In this document: in pieces, positions 11,122 to 22,984 of the stretch
How positions within the stretch are numbered: the stretch's first letter is position 1
Layout of the letters: each line of letters opens with the position of its first letter
DNA from: Vitrella brassicaformis
Lineage: Eukaryota; Sar; Vitrellaceae
NCBI GenBank assembly: GCA_001179505.1
Contig: CDMY01001052.1
Location: 127,904 to 191,903 of the forward strand
Length of the DNA: 64,000 nucleotides
Direction of reading: 5' to 3'
Notes under the pieces: generated by a model
Seen by the model: only the letters and a program-made list of their open reading frames with translations
What the model was told of the DNA's origin: nothing
Databases searched by the model: none
Program-made: the position numbers and the translations under genes

Positions 11122-14100
11122 TCACCGCCAGCCGGCAATGGGCGCCTGACGCACGGCGGCACCACCCATCGGCCGTCGGCCAACCACAGCCGCAGCTGCA
11201 GGGGCTGGGTGTGGGTGTGAGTAGGGGTACGGCACCGCCGCGGGTATGTGATATGCTGGTGCTGGCGGGGGCGGTGGGGGTGCGGCTTTCTTCAACGGTG
11301 CTTGGGGTGGTGTGGCCATGATGACCTGGCGAGACACGGGGGGCCACTGCCGTGCTGCAATGGGCGGAGGCGCCGCCTGATCGACGATTCAGATGGCAGA
11401 CACACCACACCACACCACAGCAGACACACAGGCACACACCAATATGACCTGCCTGTCAAGTACGGTACGCGCACATCTGTCTCGCTCACCGTTTGCTGTC
11501 GCCTGGTGTCCCTCCTAGGGCCAGGTGCAGCAACAAAACGGCCATGACTGGCATTCTTGGCGATCATGGCAGCAGCAGGTGGCGCGTGCACAACACCTGG
11601 GGCGGGGAACGGACGAAGCGGGGCTCTGTTAGGAGGATTCACAAGTGGGGCTTTCGGCTGGTGTGGCTGCGGCACTTTCGCGGGCACTCGAGACACATAC
11701 ACACCTCTCTCCCGCGCCACAACAGGCGGCACCGGGCCGGGCTTCCTCCCTCCCTCCAGTTGAACATGATTCGCTGGCGGTGCCACAAGGACAGCAGGAG
11801 GATGCACCCCAGGCGGCGCGACGGTTGGCATGCCACTAGGCGGCTGCAGAGGTCGGTACACCACAGTATTGCCATGGTTCGCCGTCAGCTGAGGCGGGAG
11901 TTGGGGTGGGGGTGGCGCCTTCTTCGGAATCGCAAAGCTCATCAACCTCGGGTCGACCTGTATCATCCTCGGCGGGCTGGGCTGGGGGAACCGCGAGATC
12001 GGCGTCATAGGCCGGGGCGGCAAAGGCGTCACCATCCCACCGTGGCTCGATTCAAGTATCGCCGGGGGCGACCAGAATCCCGCCTCTCGTCGAGGCGCCA
12101 GCACCCTCCTGTCCCGGCGCATTCCGCGTGGCGGCGCCTGAGGGCCGTGTGTGAGGAATGGGGGCGTGGGCGGGGCCCTCTTCGGTGTGATGGTGACCAC
12201 TGCAGGGTGGTGGGTGAGGACCACCGGAGGCGTGAACGGCGGAGTGAGCAGGGCACTAGTGGACGGCTGGTACATCAACGGGGAAAGCACCGCGCCGGAG
12301 CTCGACTTGGCGTACACGATGGTCGGGGGGCTCACTGGAGCAGCAGCAGGCTTCTCATCCTTGGCCGACGGACTTTCCTCCTCCTTCCTCTCCATCTTGT
12401 GGCTCTTCTCCTCTCCTTTGTCCGGCGGCATATGATCCTCCTTTGTCTTCTCAACGGTCTCGGCGGCAGCCTTGGCAGTCACGCCCGTCCCTCTCTTGGG
12501 GCTTTGGTTGCCTCGGTCCCGTGACGGCCTCGAAGCATTCGGTGCGAACCTTGGAATGGGCGGGCGGCGCTGCAAGTTGCTGGAGCGGCGGGTGGATGAT
12601 GAGTCGATGTCGGGTGAGTTGGGCGGCCGGCTCTTGTTGGCGAGTGAGGAGGGGGGCGGAGGGGCCTTGAAGTGCCTCGGCGGCGAACGAGCCCTCGCTG
12701 CCTCGCGAACCTACAAAAGAAAAGGTGCGTGTCTTGCTCTGTGTGTATGGTATGGTGGGTGTCTGAACATGCACAGCACACCTCGACTGTCATCTTGTGC
12801 GCCTTGGGTGGCGATACATCACGGTGTCTCACAGGCGGGGACAGCCGCAGGCTGTCTGACTGCTGGTGACGGCTGCACAACTCACCACCGACAGCAGCTG
12901 CAGTAGGTTGGGGCGTCTTGTCCTTCTCTCTCTCTGTCCCTTTGTCCCTCTCCCCCTCTCCAGCAACACCCTTGTCCACCGCTGGCTGCCGCGGCCGAGT
13001 GGGTGAGGTTCCCTGCCCGTTGCGATTGTAAACAGGGAAACGGTCCACAGCCGCCAGCACGGCCTTGTCCTCCTTGCCCACCAGAAAGATCTCCGTCGCA
13101 GCATCAGACACCGTCTGCACGCCCGAGTCAACGGTAAGGATGGGCTGCTGTTGCGGCTGGTGGTGGTGGGATGCTTGTGCTTTGGGAGGGGTGGTTGTGT
13201 CTCTCGGCGAGTCGAAGCGGGGTGAGGTGAGGCGCAGGTTCAGCTTTGGGTAGGGCAGTGGCAGTGGGGGCCGGGTGAGGTACCGTCTGGGCAGCTTGGT
13301 GCGCCGGGGAGGGGGCGGCTCCTTCACCGAGGGAGGGTCGAAAAGGTTCTCGTCACTGCCGTTGCGCGAATTGGTCTGCAACAGGCACACAATCCACACC
13401 ACATCGATACGCCATTCCTATCAATGATCTGTGGTTGGTGTCTCCTCTCCTACCTGGAAAAACGTGGACGGCCTTGTAGACTGAGTCCTCGACATCTCTG
13501 CGCCGCACTCGCCCGTGGAAGCCCTCACGACCACTCGCGGAGCCGAAGGAGCCATGTGATTTTCCATTTCGTTCATGTATACGACCGGCGGCGGGGTGGG
13601 GGGGACCGCCTTTTGGGACACAAACGCGGGAGGCCGTCCCATCGGTGACTCGTTGCCGCCGTCATCCGCGATGGAGTTCACGAGCTCGTCATCGTGGGAG
13701 AAGATCGCCGCTTTCTTTGTGGCTGCTGCTGCTGCCGCTGCTGCCGCCGGTGGCGAGGCAGCCAGGCCACCCGACGGTGGTGCCTTCTTGACAGAGGTGG
13801 AGGCCTTCTCCTTCTCCCCCCTCCGTTTGGGCGGTGACGGGGATCGGCTGCTGGAGGCGCTGCAGCTGGCCGAGCTGGTTATCTCTTTCTTGCCCTTGGC
13901 GGCGCACTTCTCCCTGAGTTCCCTCATCCGATTGGCCTCCCTCTTCTCATATTGGTGGTCCAGCGTGTTCATGATTTCGGCGGGGTCGGGGTGGGCGGGG
14001 AACATGCAGAGCCCCTTGTAGATGGCGCGGCTCGTCATGGACCACGAGACGCTCTCCCTGATGCAGCGGTGCAGGTCTCTGTGGTCGTAGTTGAGGTAGA

Positions 14101-16158
14101 GAATCGGCGTCCACACAATACTGCAACACAGACAGACGCGGGGAGACATGTCTCTATGTGTGTGAGGGTGAGAGGAAAGGGGCTCACTCGAAGTAGTTTT
14201 CGAACAAGGGTCGGAGGATCAGCGAAATGGCAGATGTCTTGTAGAACCACCGCCTTCGGCCGCGGGAGCCGCCCCGTCTGCTCCTGGAGTGATGGCGGAC
14301 CGTGCTGGGCGAGGGGTCCTCGAGCTTCACCCACTTCATGCCCTCGCTCGTCATGACCTCGCACGGCGCCACGGGCCTCCCCTTGTCATCGTTGATGTTC
14401 CTGAACCGATTCAGCCCATATTCCATCATCGACCTGATGGATGCCATGAGACACACAAGACAATACAACACGTCCATTTATAATTGGGGTTTGTCTCCAC
14501 TGCTGGATGGGTGCTGGGTGTGTGGTTACTTGATTGCGTCCCACGACTTGACGATGCTTGCGTTGATGCTGCCCTGCGCCAGCCCGTGAGCGGCCCTTCC
14601 GGTGGGTGTGGCGGTGCTGACGGGCGAGGCCAGGTCGATGAAGTACATGACGGCGTGGCGGCCGGGAAAACCCCTCTCGCGCATCGTTATCTGCCCAACA
14701 CCAGGGGATCGGGAGTCATAAAGTTGATGTGTCCTGTGTCCTGTGTCCTGTGGCCTTCCTTACGGCGAAGATGGTGTGGCTCCGTGAAGGGTTGGTGTCC
14801 ACATAATCGGTCTCCTTCTCAACGTGTCTGAGAGAGAGAAGCGCCGGAGACATAAACCATAGGGAGGGGGGGGGGGCGTGCGGTGTGTGGTTACTTGGCC
14901 GCGTCTCCTTTGAAGATGAGCTCGTACGCATCCGACTCCGAGAACACTTCCACCTCTGTCAGACCCTCTAGGTCCAGCGACCGATGCTTGATCTCGTCAT
15001 ACCATCCGATGGGGCACTCCCTCTCCCGAATCGACACCTAGTGCAAGAAAACACACACAGGGAAATATGCCTCGCCTGTCCTCTCTGCCAGCCTCTCTGT
15101 CTGCCCCTCGCCACTCACCGGTTTGCCGCCGTCGAGGAGGTCAAGCACCTCCCCCCGGAAGATCTCAAAGAAGGAAATGCCGAACGAGACATCACAGTGT
15201 CTTGGGAGCTTGGCGAGGAATCGCTTGGGGCAGGGGAAGATGGGCGGCTCGTAGCCGAACTCGCTGTCGTGCATCTCCTCAACCTTGACTCGTTCCGTCC
15301 TGATGCCCAGGTGGATCCGGGGCTTGTTGTGTGCCAATGAGAAGAGGGTCGAGATGGCCCGGGGGATGAGGCCGCGGTGGTCCACTGACCCAGGGCCGCC
15401 TGCAAGCATCGATCGCAGTCATGACCCAGACGGATGTCAGTGTGAGAGAGGTGCGTGGCCATCCAACCCCCCCACGCACTGTGCACTGACTCACCGGTCA
15501 TGCCGAACGTCTTGCCGCTGTTTGGGGGCCCGAAGGCGATGAACACGTTTGTCTGGATATTGAAGTAGAAGTCCCGCACACGCGTCTCCGCAGCCTTCTT
15601 GTACACTGCTTCCTGGGTCGTGGCTGCACAGCACAGCAGAGAGAGGGACGCACAAACGCCAGCCAATGCAGCGATCGATCTCTCTGTGTGCGTCCCTCTC
15701 CTCTCTCCTCCTCTGTCTGTCTCTTCGCCTCTGTCTGTCTACCTGGAGCAAAAACCCAGTCGAAGAGAAATCGGTATCCCTCGCCGGCCTTGCCTCCGAA
15801 AAGGCCGCCGGATCCCGTCGGTCCGGGGAAGAAGTGAACGTACTGATCCCCAAACGTCATGCCCGCCACCTTCTGGTCTGCAATGAGCGACAATGTCATA
15901 CATAGGACAGGATCTCGTCTCGCTGTCTCCTCTCTGTAGATCCATGCTGCAGACTGCAGTGTGGTGTGTGAGAGTGTGGACGGCGTCTCCCCACCCACCT
16001 GTGCCGAGACCCATGGGCGGCAGAGGGGAACGGCCCATGACGCAGTAGACGTTGCTGAACTCGTGTGAGTAGAGGCAGGTCTCCCATCGGCCAGGGGGGT
16101 GCCCCACCTTCTGCGGTGAACCCTCAGACAGCAAACTCTGGAGACTGTGAGGGGCCAT
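11122..16158 (-). CDS. Divergent kinesin-like protein with proline-rich tail
   Basis: Motor domain recognisable but degenerate. Exons read YRFLFDWVFAP, then TQEAVYKKAAETRVRDFYF and TNVFIAFGPPNSGKTFGMTG (P-loop), GLIPRAISTLF, FGISFFEIFRGEVLDLLDGG, DTNPSRSHTIFAV (switch I), MYFIDLASPVS (switch II) and QGSINASIVKSWDAIK. A DHQYEKREANRMRELREKCA helix leads into a very long Pro/Ala/Ser-rich tail (about 11122-13900). The final intron (about 11373-11490) joins RRQQ to AAPPPIAARQWPP, and the gene ends at TGA 11122-11124. Compared with active kinesins, the P-loop Gln is Pro, switch II DLAG is DLAS, and the DSKLT motif is not evident. ATPase activity is therefore doubtful. The start is taken at 16158 (MAPHSLQSL); an in-frame Met at 16230 is the alternative. 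Confidence 0.75.
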
Positions 16159-16230
16159 TGCCAAGACAGAGGCTGAGACGGGGAAAGGGGGAGGGGAGGG
16201 GGGGTCTTCGCGAGCTCGGTGCAGTCTCAC

Positions 16231-16748
16231 ACTTTCTCACAGTCACGGCAAAAGGGGGAAGGGGTTCAGCAGAACAAGGTCAGCAGTATCGAAATAGGGG
16301 CGATTCAACGAAGCAGTGACGAAAGCAGGCTGGTTTGCGAAAGGCGATAGGCGAAGGGGGGGCGGCATGCCAGGGTTTAGGGCAATGCCCAGACAACTTC
16401 TGCCGTGCCGGCCAGCGAGAGGCAGATACGACACACACACCACCTGTATACGATAACCCTACTCACAAGTTCTAATTTCTACCCACAGAATGTCATCCAT
16501 CCATCCATCCGAGTGGATGCCATCACACGCAGATGCAATAAACCACCGCCACTGACAAGCGCTAGAAAGACGAAAAAGAGACCACACGCACACCACTCGC
16601 TCACTCATTCGCGAGTGTGAGTGTCCATCCATCCACACACTCCCTGCGGCCGCATATGCGCAAAAACCCGCTGCGGCCAGCAAACAAGCCTTCTGCACAC
16701 ATCCTCGTGTGTAGTGTCGATCTCCCTCCCCCCGCTCTCTTTGTCCGT
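16231..16748. other. Spacer upstream of kinesin-like gene, no gene seen
   Basis: Holds the 5' flank of the kinesin-like gene and the 3' flank of the amino-acid transporter, both on the minus strand. Nothing else is recognised. Confidence 0.5.
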
Positions 16749-18977
16749 CTAGCCTTCCCCGCTGACGAGGAGATGAATTAGGTGCGCCGCACTGTGTGTG
16801 GTGCCCAGCACCGCCCCTCCCACACCCAGGGCGATGCACAGACACTCGCGCACTACCTGCCAAGACCGCAACTCATCCCACCTGCCACACACACACACAC
16901 ACACAGAGCACGGACACGTGTCGCAGACACGTAGAAAGTGTGTTGACTGACGTACCTCAGTTTGAGGTGGAACAGGGCGGGCAGGAGGAATGCCAGGCAT
17001 GTCGACGCAGAGGACCCCACGAGTGAGATGAAGATGTTGAAGTTGGGGACGGCCACTGACACCATGCCCGTGAGCACCACGAGGGATGCCCGCAGCAGGT
17101 TGCCCTTCCACGAGCATGTCCCCACCAGCCGCTGGTCCTTGCAAAGCGTCTCCTCCAGAATCTCGAAGACCGGCACTAGCATGATGGGGTATGTGAGGAA
17201 GAGGCCCAGGCTCAGCGCGCCCCTCACCAGCACCGAGATAACGTTGTGCGGCAGATTGTGCGTCACAATCTGACATACAGGCAGCAAACAGGGCAAGTAG
17301 AGTGTCCCCCGTCCGCTTCTGTGTCTCTGTGTCTTGTGCATTGGTTGGTACCTCGTCGGTGTCGCTTCCGAACGCACAATACCCCAAGAGGCCAAAAGAG
17401 ATGAAGAGGGTGGTCACGAGCAGCATGTTGAGGGACCACAGCTTCTTGAAGTGCTGCTTGTCCTTCATGCTGTTCTCAATCGGCAGAACCATCCCTACAT
17501 ACACAACACAACACAACACACGCACCATCAGTCGGGCCTCCGTGTCACAATACATTCATTCAGGGCTCACTCACCAATGCCCTCAAAGCAGTACAGGCCA
17601 ACACCAAAGAAGAACGGCAGCGTTGAAGACCTCGCAATGGCCACAGCGGGCGGCGCCTTCCGCACAGCAACCAGCCGATGCAAATCGAAGAAGTACACCA
17701 CTCCCAAGCCAAAGAGGTTGGTGGCATCGGCGAGCAGGGACGACCATGCGAGATGGCGCATGTCGCGCAGCCAGCACAGGAGGACCAGCAGTGGGAGGCA
17801 GTACATGACGATCTCGCCGAAGGATACAAAGTGGAACACGTTTGCCAGGTTCTCGCCGATGAAGATGAGATACGCAATGCAGAAACCTACACACACACGA
17901 ACATAGGTAGAGAGGGGGGAGAAGTGGCCAGCCATTCACACACGCATAAACGACAGCATTTGCCCGTCCAGTCCATCCGATCCGCATCACCGACCTGTCT
18001 GCGTGATGACCAGGAACACCTCCACGACAACTGAGCCGGTCTTGCCGAAGGCGTGCCACCCAATATCGCCATATGTCTTGATGTTCTTGTGCCGTTCGTT
18101 CATCAGGTAGTACTTGCAGTCCACCAGCAGCAGCATGCAGTGCAGGGCTGTCACCGCCAGCAGCGACAGGAAGGCAGTGCCCAGCAGCACCCCAGACTGG
18201 CTGAAGGCGTAGGGCAGGTCCAGTATCCCCGCGCCGATAAAGGCGATGAAAGCATTCAGCTGCACGTCCCTCACGCCACGCACCCACACAGACAGACAGA
18301 CAGACAACGAGGGAAGTCGCATAATGACCCGCCACTGTTCCTCCTCGACGCACCTCCGTTTTCGCGAGCCCGGTTCCCTTCTTCTCGTCAGTGCCTATGT
18401 CAAACACCACCGGCCCAGGCTCGACCATTGGCGAGGTCTCTTCATGCAGCGCAATGTCATCAGCAGACTCGCCGCCCGTCGCCTTGCCCCACTTGTGCGG
18501 CATGATGGGCGTGTCGGACGACGGGCTGTCATCGCTTGTACGCGAACGAGTTGAGATGCGGCCCCCGATGGCGGGATCTGCCGCAGGAGAGGCGTCGTAA
18601 TCGTCCTCTTCTGGCTGGTCCCCCTCCCACTCGTCATCGTCTGCCCGCAGTCCGTCCCTCTCGTCAGTGCGGATCTTGCTTTTGGGCAGGGGGAGGGAGG
18701 GGTCGCCGCGAGAGGGGCTGGGGGTGTGCGCAGAGTCGTGCAGAGCTCCGCCAGTGAGGCTACTCCCACGGCTGATCAGGGTGATGTCACTCAGCTCGGT
18801 CTCTTGTCTGCCGAACACGGCTGCCGTGGGGCGGTGGCTCGATGATGACACGGGAGTCTGCTGATCATCGTCCACATAAGTTGTGCGAAGCGAGTTTGCT
18901 GTGTCCGTCCAGGTGGAGTGCAGACTCGAGGGCAGCGGCTCCTGGTCGGTGTCAGAGTCAAAACGTGACGAAGCCAT
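16749..18977 (-). CDS. Amino acid/auxin permease (AAAP, Aa_trans) family transporter
   Basis: Secondary amino-acid transporter of the AAAP/SLC36-like family, probably with about 11 membrane helices. Exon 1 encodes about 200 residues of acidic, Ser-rich cytosolic N-terminus starting MASSRFDSDTDQEPLPSSL. The transporter core follows: VQLNAFIAFIGAGILDLPYA (the signature first helix), FSQSGVLLG, YGDIGWHAFGKTG, AYLIFIGENLANVFHFVS, SSTLPFFFGVGLYCFEGIG then MVLPIENSMKD (the family helix with PIENSM), LLGYCAFGSDTDE, NLPHNVISVLVRGALSLGLF, TYPIMLVPVFEILEE, and a last exon ending HLLVSGEG with TAG at 16749-16751. It is divergent from the cytochrome b5 gene. Substrate and compartment (plasma membrane or vacuole) are not determinable here. 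Confidence 0.9.
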
Positions 18978-19178
18978 CAGAAGGTTGTCAGATCACGCCA
19001 AGGACGGCATCGAGGTGGGGAGGGGAACGGGATGTGCTCCCATGAAACCCTTTGGCGATCTGACCCTAACTCCTATGTCATATTTTCTGACTCCTTTTGC
19101 AAGTAAGGCCTCATTTCTGGTGTGTATACTGCTTGCTGTGTGCAGTTGAGCCGCGAGATCTGGAGGATAATCCTTTTG
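18978..19178. promoter_or_regulatory. Head-to-head intergenic region, AAAP transporter / cytochrome b5-like
   Basis: About 200 bases between divergent start codons, probably carrying both promoters. No core element is recognised with confidence. Confidence 0.35.
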
Positions 19179-19752
19179 ATGGAAGCAACACAACGACCCG
19201 CGAGAAAACACAGGCGTCGTCCAGGGCTGTACTCGGCAGAAGAGGTGGCGCTTCACAGCACGCCCGATGATGCCTGGATCGTGTACGAAGACAAAGGTGA
19301 CGATCTGGTCACATTCACACATTCGCCTTTTCCTCGCTGGTGGAGTGTGTGTGTCACTTGCTCTTCGGTTGGCTCCTCTGGTTTGATGCAGTGTATGACG
19401 CCACCAGTTATATCCGTGACCACCCGGGCAACCACTTCGCCCTTCTCTCCGTCCTCGGCCGCGATTGCACCCAAGAAATGGCCGACGTGAGTGGTGCGGC
19501 CAGCCACAGAGTCGCACAGACCACAGATGCTTGGTTGGTTGTGTCTTGTGTGCATTAACTCAGTATGGCCACTCGACATACGCCTACAGAATACTCAATG
19601 GCTTGTACATCGGCGACCTGAGGAAAGACCCTGACGAGCAGCCGGGAGACGCCTGCTCTTACGGTCGCTTTGGGTCTCTCGTCGCCCTGCTGCTGCCGCC
19701 ATTGCTGCGGCCTTTGTTCCCGGCACTTGCCTTCAGCAACTTGCACGCGTAG
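19179..19752 (+). CDS. Cytochrome b5-like heme-binding protein
   Basis: Small electron-transfer or heme-binding protein. Exon 1 (19179 to about 19300) starts MEATQRPARKHRRRPGLYS and has EVALHSTPDDAWIVY, the usual strand before the heme pocket. Exon 2 carries VYDATSYIRDHPGNHFALL then LGRDCTQEMAD. Exon 3 (from about 19561) begins YGHSTYAYRILNGLYIGDL. The two heme-ligand histidines are visible (DHPG and GHS). The usual HPGG is HPGN, a departure at the second glycine. The C-terminus has a hydrophobic stretch (SLVALLLPPLLRPLFPALAF) that could anchor it in a membrane. Stop TAG is at 19750-19752. An upstream in-frame Met at 19122 is an alternative start. Confidence 0.8.
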
Positions 19753-20223
19753 CTGTGAGGCAGGCAGAGGTAGTCTCGATGGTTTTGGCGGTTTTGTTGG
19801 TTTTGTTAAACTGAACGATGTGGAGTGACTTTTGAGTGACTGTATGTTAGGTGTGTATAGGGAACGGCTCGTACAGACAGATATCTTCTAAGCATCCTGC
19901 GGTATGGCCGCAGATCGCTCGCATATATATATGGCATGGCCATATACGATAGGCAGTAATGTGTAGACACAGAAAATGAGAAAAGGGCACACGCGTCCGT
20001 CCCATGAGATGTGCAGTCAGCTGGAGAACTCACGATGATTGGTGGCTGCGGGATTGGCCAACGACGCCGTATGTGCTTCGAAGCACTCGATCAATGACAT
20101 CCATCCATCCATCCATCCATAGTTGTGCCGAGCCGGCGGCTGTGAGTTCTCCAACTCACAGAGCGTGTCTGTCTGTCTGTTTCTGCTTTGCGTGCGTGTG
20201 TGTGTGTATACGTGCAGATAGCA
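19753..20223. other. Spacer, no gene seen
   Basis: 3' flank of the cytochrome b5-like gene, with a CCAT run near 20100-20120 and TG tracts near 20195-20208. No coding exon leads into the MORN relic that follows. Confidence 0.45.
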
Positions 20224-20424
20224 GGGGCAGTGGGCGGACGGCCAGCGTCACGGCAAGGGGGTTGCGTACGACCGCGAGACGGGCGGGATGAAATTCGACG
20301 GCGACTGGCAGAATGGCCGCTTCCTGAAGGGCACCTTCTGACGCTACAACAAGGGCAAGCTCGTAAGCCAGGGGCAGTGGAAGGAGGGCCAGCCTGTCTC
20401 CAGTCAGTTGACTGACTCAATAAT
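20224..20424 (+). pseudogene. MORN-repeat fragment with in-frame stop
   Basis: One frame reads GQWADGQRHGKGVAYDR, then GMKFDGDWQNGRFLKGTF, a TGA stop at 20339-20341, then YNKGKLVSQGQWKEGQP. These are about three MORN-type units (pattern Y/F-x-G-x-W-x-x-G). An acceptor-like GCAG lies just upstream at 20220-20223, yet no start exon or further repeats are found upstream. It looks like a relic of a MORN-repeat gene. A stop at this point in a truncated but live gene is a less likely alternative. Confidence 0.65.
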
Positions 20425-20800
20425 CAAGGGAGGGAGGGAGGGAGGACCGACCGAGAGATGCATCATGGACAATTGATTATGCAGTGGTAATCATCGACTG
20501 ACCACTTGCAACGCCTGCTTTCCTTGACGACAATTTTCATTCTGGGTGTTGAAGATGCCAGCAATGTATCATGGCAGAGTTCGTATAAAACCTAAATCCA
20601 TCCAGCCACATGACACACATAGTTCCGTCTCCTACCTGCTTACCTTCAGCAATTAATACCTACGTCAGTCATCTACATGCCTATGACCTATGTATGTGTG
20701 TATGTTGTGTGTGTGTGCGGCACGACACGGCACATGATCGATCCTAGCTGGCTTCTGGCTGCATGGCCGTCGCTCCGTTCGTCGAGCTAGTGTCACTCGA
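20425..20800. other. Convergent spacer, no gene seen
   Basis: Between the MORN relic and the 3' end of the ZIP transporter. Moderately AT-rich with no recognised feature. Confidence 0.45.
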
Positions 20801-22504
20801 TCAGTGGTCATGGCCTTCATGCCCGTTGTCTTCGTGTTCATGTGCCGTCTCCTCTAACACACCGATCCCCGCCATGAGGCCTGCACACAGGCATACATTA
20901 CACACACAGACAGAGACACACACACAGACACACAGAGACACGGGAATCTCTCTCTCTCTCGCCCCTCCGCCTCTGTGTGAGTGTGTGTGCTCACCGAGTG
21001 CGATGGCCATCATCGTGACGGCAACGAGGATTGCCATCCATTTCTCTATCGTCACCCCCTGCTGCTCTTGCTCTCCTTCCTTCTTGAGCATTGTCAGCTC
21101 GCCATAGAGCTTCAAGGCGATGGGTGTCAGCAGAAACAGCGCGATGGTCAGCCAGGCGCCGCACGTGAAGGCCAGGCAGTAGCGCTCAAAGTCTTCCACC
21201 GCCGATTCAAGCACTGTCGAGAAGCCGAGACCCACCGCAATGCCGATGAGGGAAGTAGTGGAGGCCGTAATGTTGACGGCTATGACGAGGCAGTTGCTGA
21301 GGCCACTCAAGCGCAGCACGGCATAGTCGCTCATCTCCTGTGTAGATACATCCGTTTGTTAACACACGCATTGATTGGCGGCTGGATTCACTATATGTGT
21401 ATGCGCCACGGAGGCGCTATCTCTTTCTGTCTTTCTCTGTGTGCGGTGCTGACGGACGGACCTGGGGGATCTCGTGCGCCAGAATGGCAATCGAAGTCAC
21501 CAGGCCGACAAACCACCCCACGTACCAGGAGACACCTGGTCAGCAGACAGATACATTCGCGTACACATAATCGATCCATCCACAGTCAACAATTGACGCG
21601 CTCCCTCAGCCAGTCGGTCGCTCGCTCACCAACAGCGATCCCATCGACAAAATTGCAGACCACATCGCCGGCCAGCGCCGCCCAACCGTACGACTCCACC
21701 GACCGCCAGTCGAACCCGCCTTTCTTGCCACTCTTCTCCACGTCACCTCCGTGTGCATCCGCACCTGCATTATTGCCCTCCTCCTTCTTCTCCTCACACG
21801 TGTCTCCATCGTCAGGGGGAACCACGGTGAACATCATGACGGTGGCGGGTGTGCGGTCTGGTGCAGGAGCGGGAGGGTGTTTCTTTGGGTGGCTGTGGAA
21901 GCTGTGCAGCAGCTGGGAGAAAAGGAGCACGGCCAGGCAGCCGACGAACGCCGTGATACCCAAAAAGGTGACCTGGCTGTGCGGGGCGCCCTCGACGGCA
22001 TGTGGGTAAATGTGCATCAGCGAGTCGCTCTGTCCCCCACAACCAGCACACACACACACACACACACACCCCTCTTCCCACAGTTCGCCGACTGAGTGTC
22101 GTTACGTGACTCTGTGTAATTTGGTTGGTGTGTGGGTGACTGACCACCATGACAGAGATTGAGAGGACGACAAGCGCGAATTGGAGCACCGCGCCAATCG
22201 CGCCCTTTCCTATGAACTGCAAAAGGAACGCGCCAATCAGACTATTCACCGACAGTATCACGCCTGCAGCACACAGGAAATCACACACGAACGTGCATGC
22301 CACAAAGACAGCGACCAAGTGCTTCCCCTGTCGACACGCACCCGTGACGATGGCGGCCGCCCATTTGTATTCGAGCGGGAAGTTCTCATCCTCCTCGTGG
22401 TCGTCGTGGTCATCATCATGGTCATCACCAGAAGCAGAGGCCGTACGAAGGACGACCAAAGCGAGAGATGTGGCGAGCAGCAGGCGCAATGGCGATAGGG
22501 ACAT
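20801..22504 (-). CDS. ZIP family metal transporter
   Basis: Probable zinc/iron importer (ZIP, SLC39). It starts MSLSPLRLLLATSLALVV, a clear signal peptide, followed by a short metal-binding-like DDHDDDHDDHEEDE segment facing the outside or lumen. Helices follow: NSLIGAFLLQFIGKGAIGA, TFLGITAFVGCLAVLLFS, a His-containing variable loop (LHSFHSHPKKHPP), then the hallmark helix-4/5 signatures NFVDGIAVG and AILAHEIPQ joined to EMSDYAVL. The C-terminal helices end in a His-rich tail, EHEDNGHEGHDH, with TGA at 20801-20803. About five exons. Frames opening further upstream (22840) lack the signal peptide at their N-terminus, so 22504 is preferred. It is divergent from the DMT transporter at 22985. 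Confidence 0.9.
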
Positions 22505-22984
22505 TCTTGTAAGAGTCAGAGAACCCAGGGTGGTCGAGGAATCACCTCCGACTGCTCGAGTAGAGTGGTGACCAAAGAGGGACTCAGGAAAGGGAGAATG
22601 AAGCTTGACGTATTGCTTGAATACGCACGCAGCCTTTGCCGGAGAAACTGCCAGGCCCCAGCTGGCTAACCCCGCACCTCCAGTCCTGTAAATTCGCCAT
22701 CGGAATTCGCCATGGTGCGCTAACCAAGGCGGCAGAAGGCCAGGAAAGATGACGGGCACCCCGCGTCCATTCAGCAGCGTGTTGGGTGCCGGGAAGGACC
22801 AGAGGGAAAGAGGTGAATGGGTACAGGGATCTTCCAGCAATGGGATGGGGATGGATGGATGGATGCATGGATGGATTCATCAGATCTGGAGTCCAATCAG
22901 TGCAGTGAGAGCACGCCCCTGGTGCGGCAGAAACACAACAGGGATGGTACGAAGGAGGCAGATCGATGACTGACATCCAGAAGG
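22505..22984. promoter_or_regulatory. Head-to-head intergenic region, ZIP / DMT transporter
   Basis: 480 bases between divergent starts, including GGAT repeats near 22850-22875. Presumed to hold both promoters. Confidence 0.3.

Noticed and set aside
11493-12524. Plus-strand open frame of 343 codons
   Set aside because: Antisense shadow of the GC-rich proline-rich kinesin tail. It is Arg/His-rich with no domain.
21812-22840. Upstream extension of the ZIP gene to a Met at 22840
   Set aside because: The extension has no conserved character and would bury the clear signal peptide that starts at 22504.
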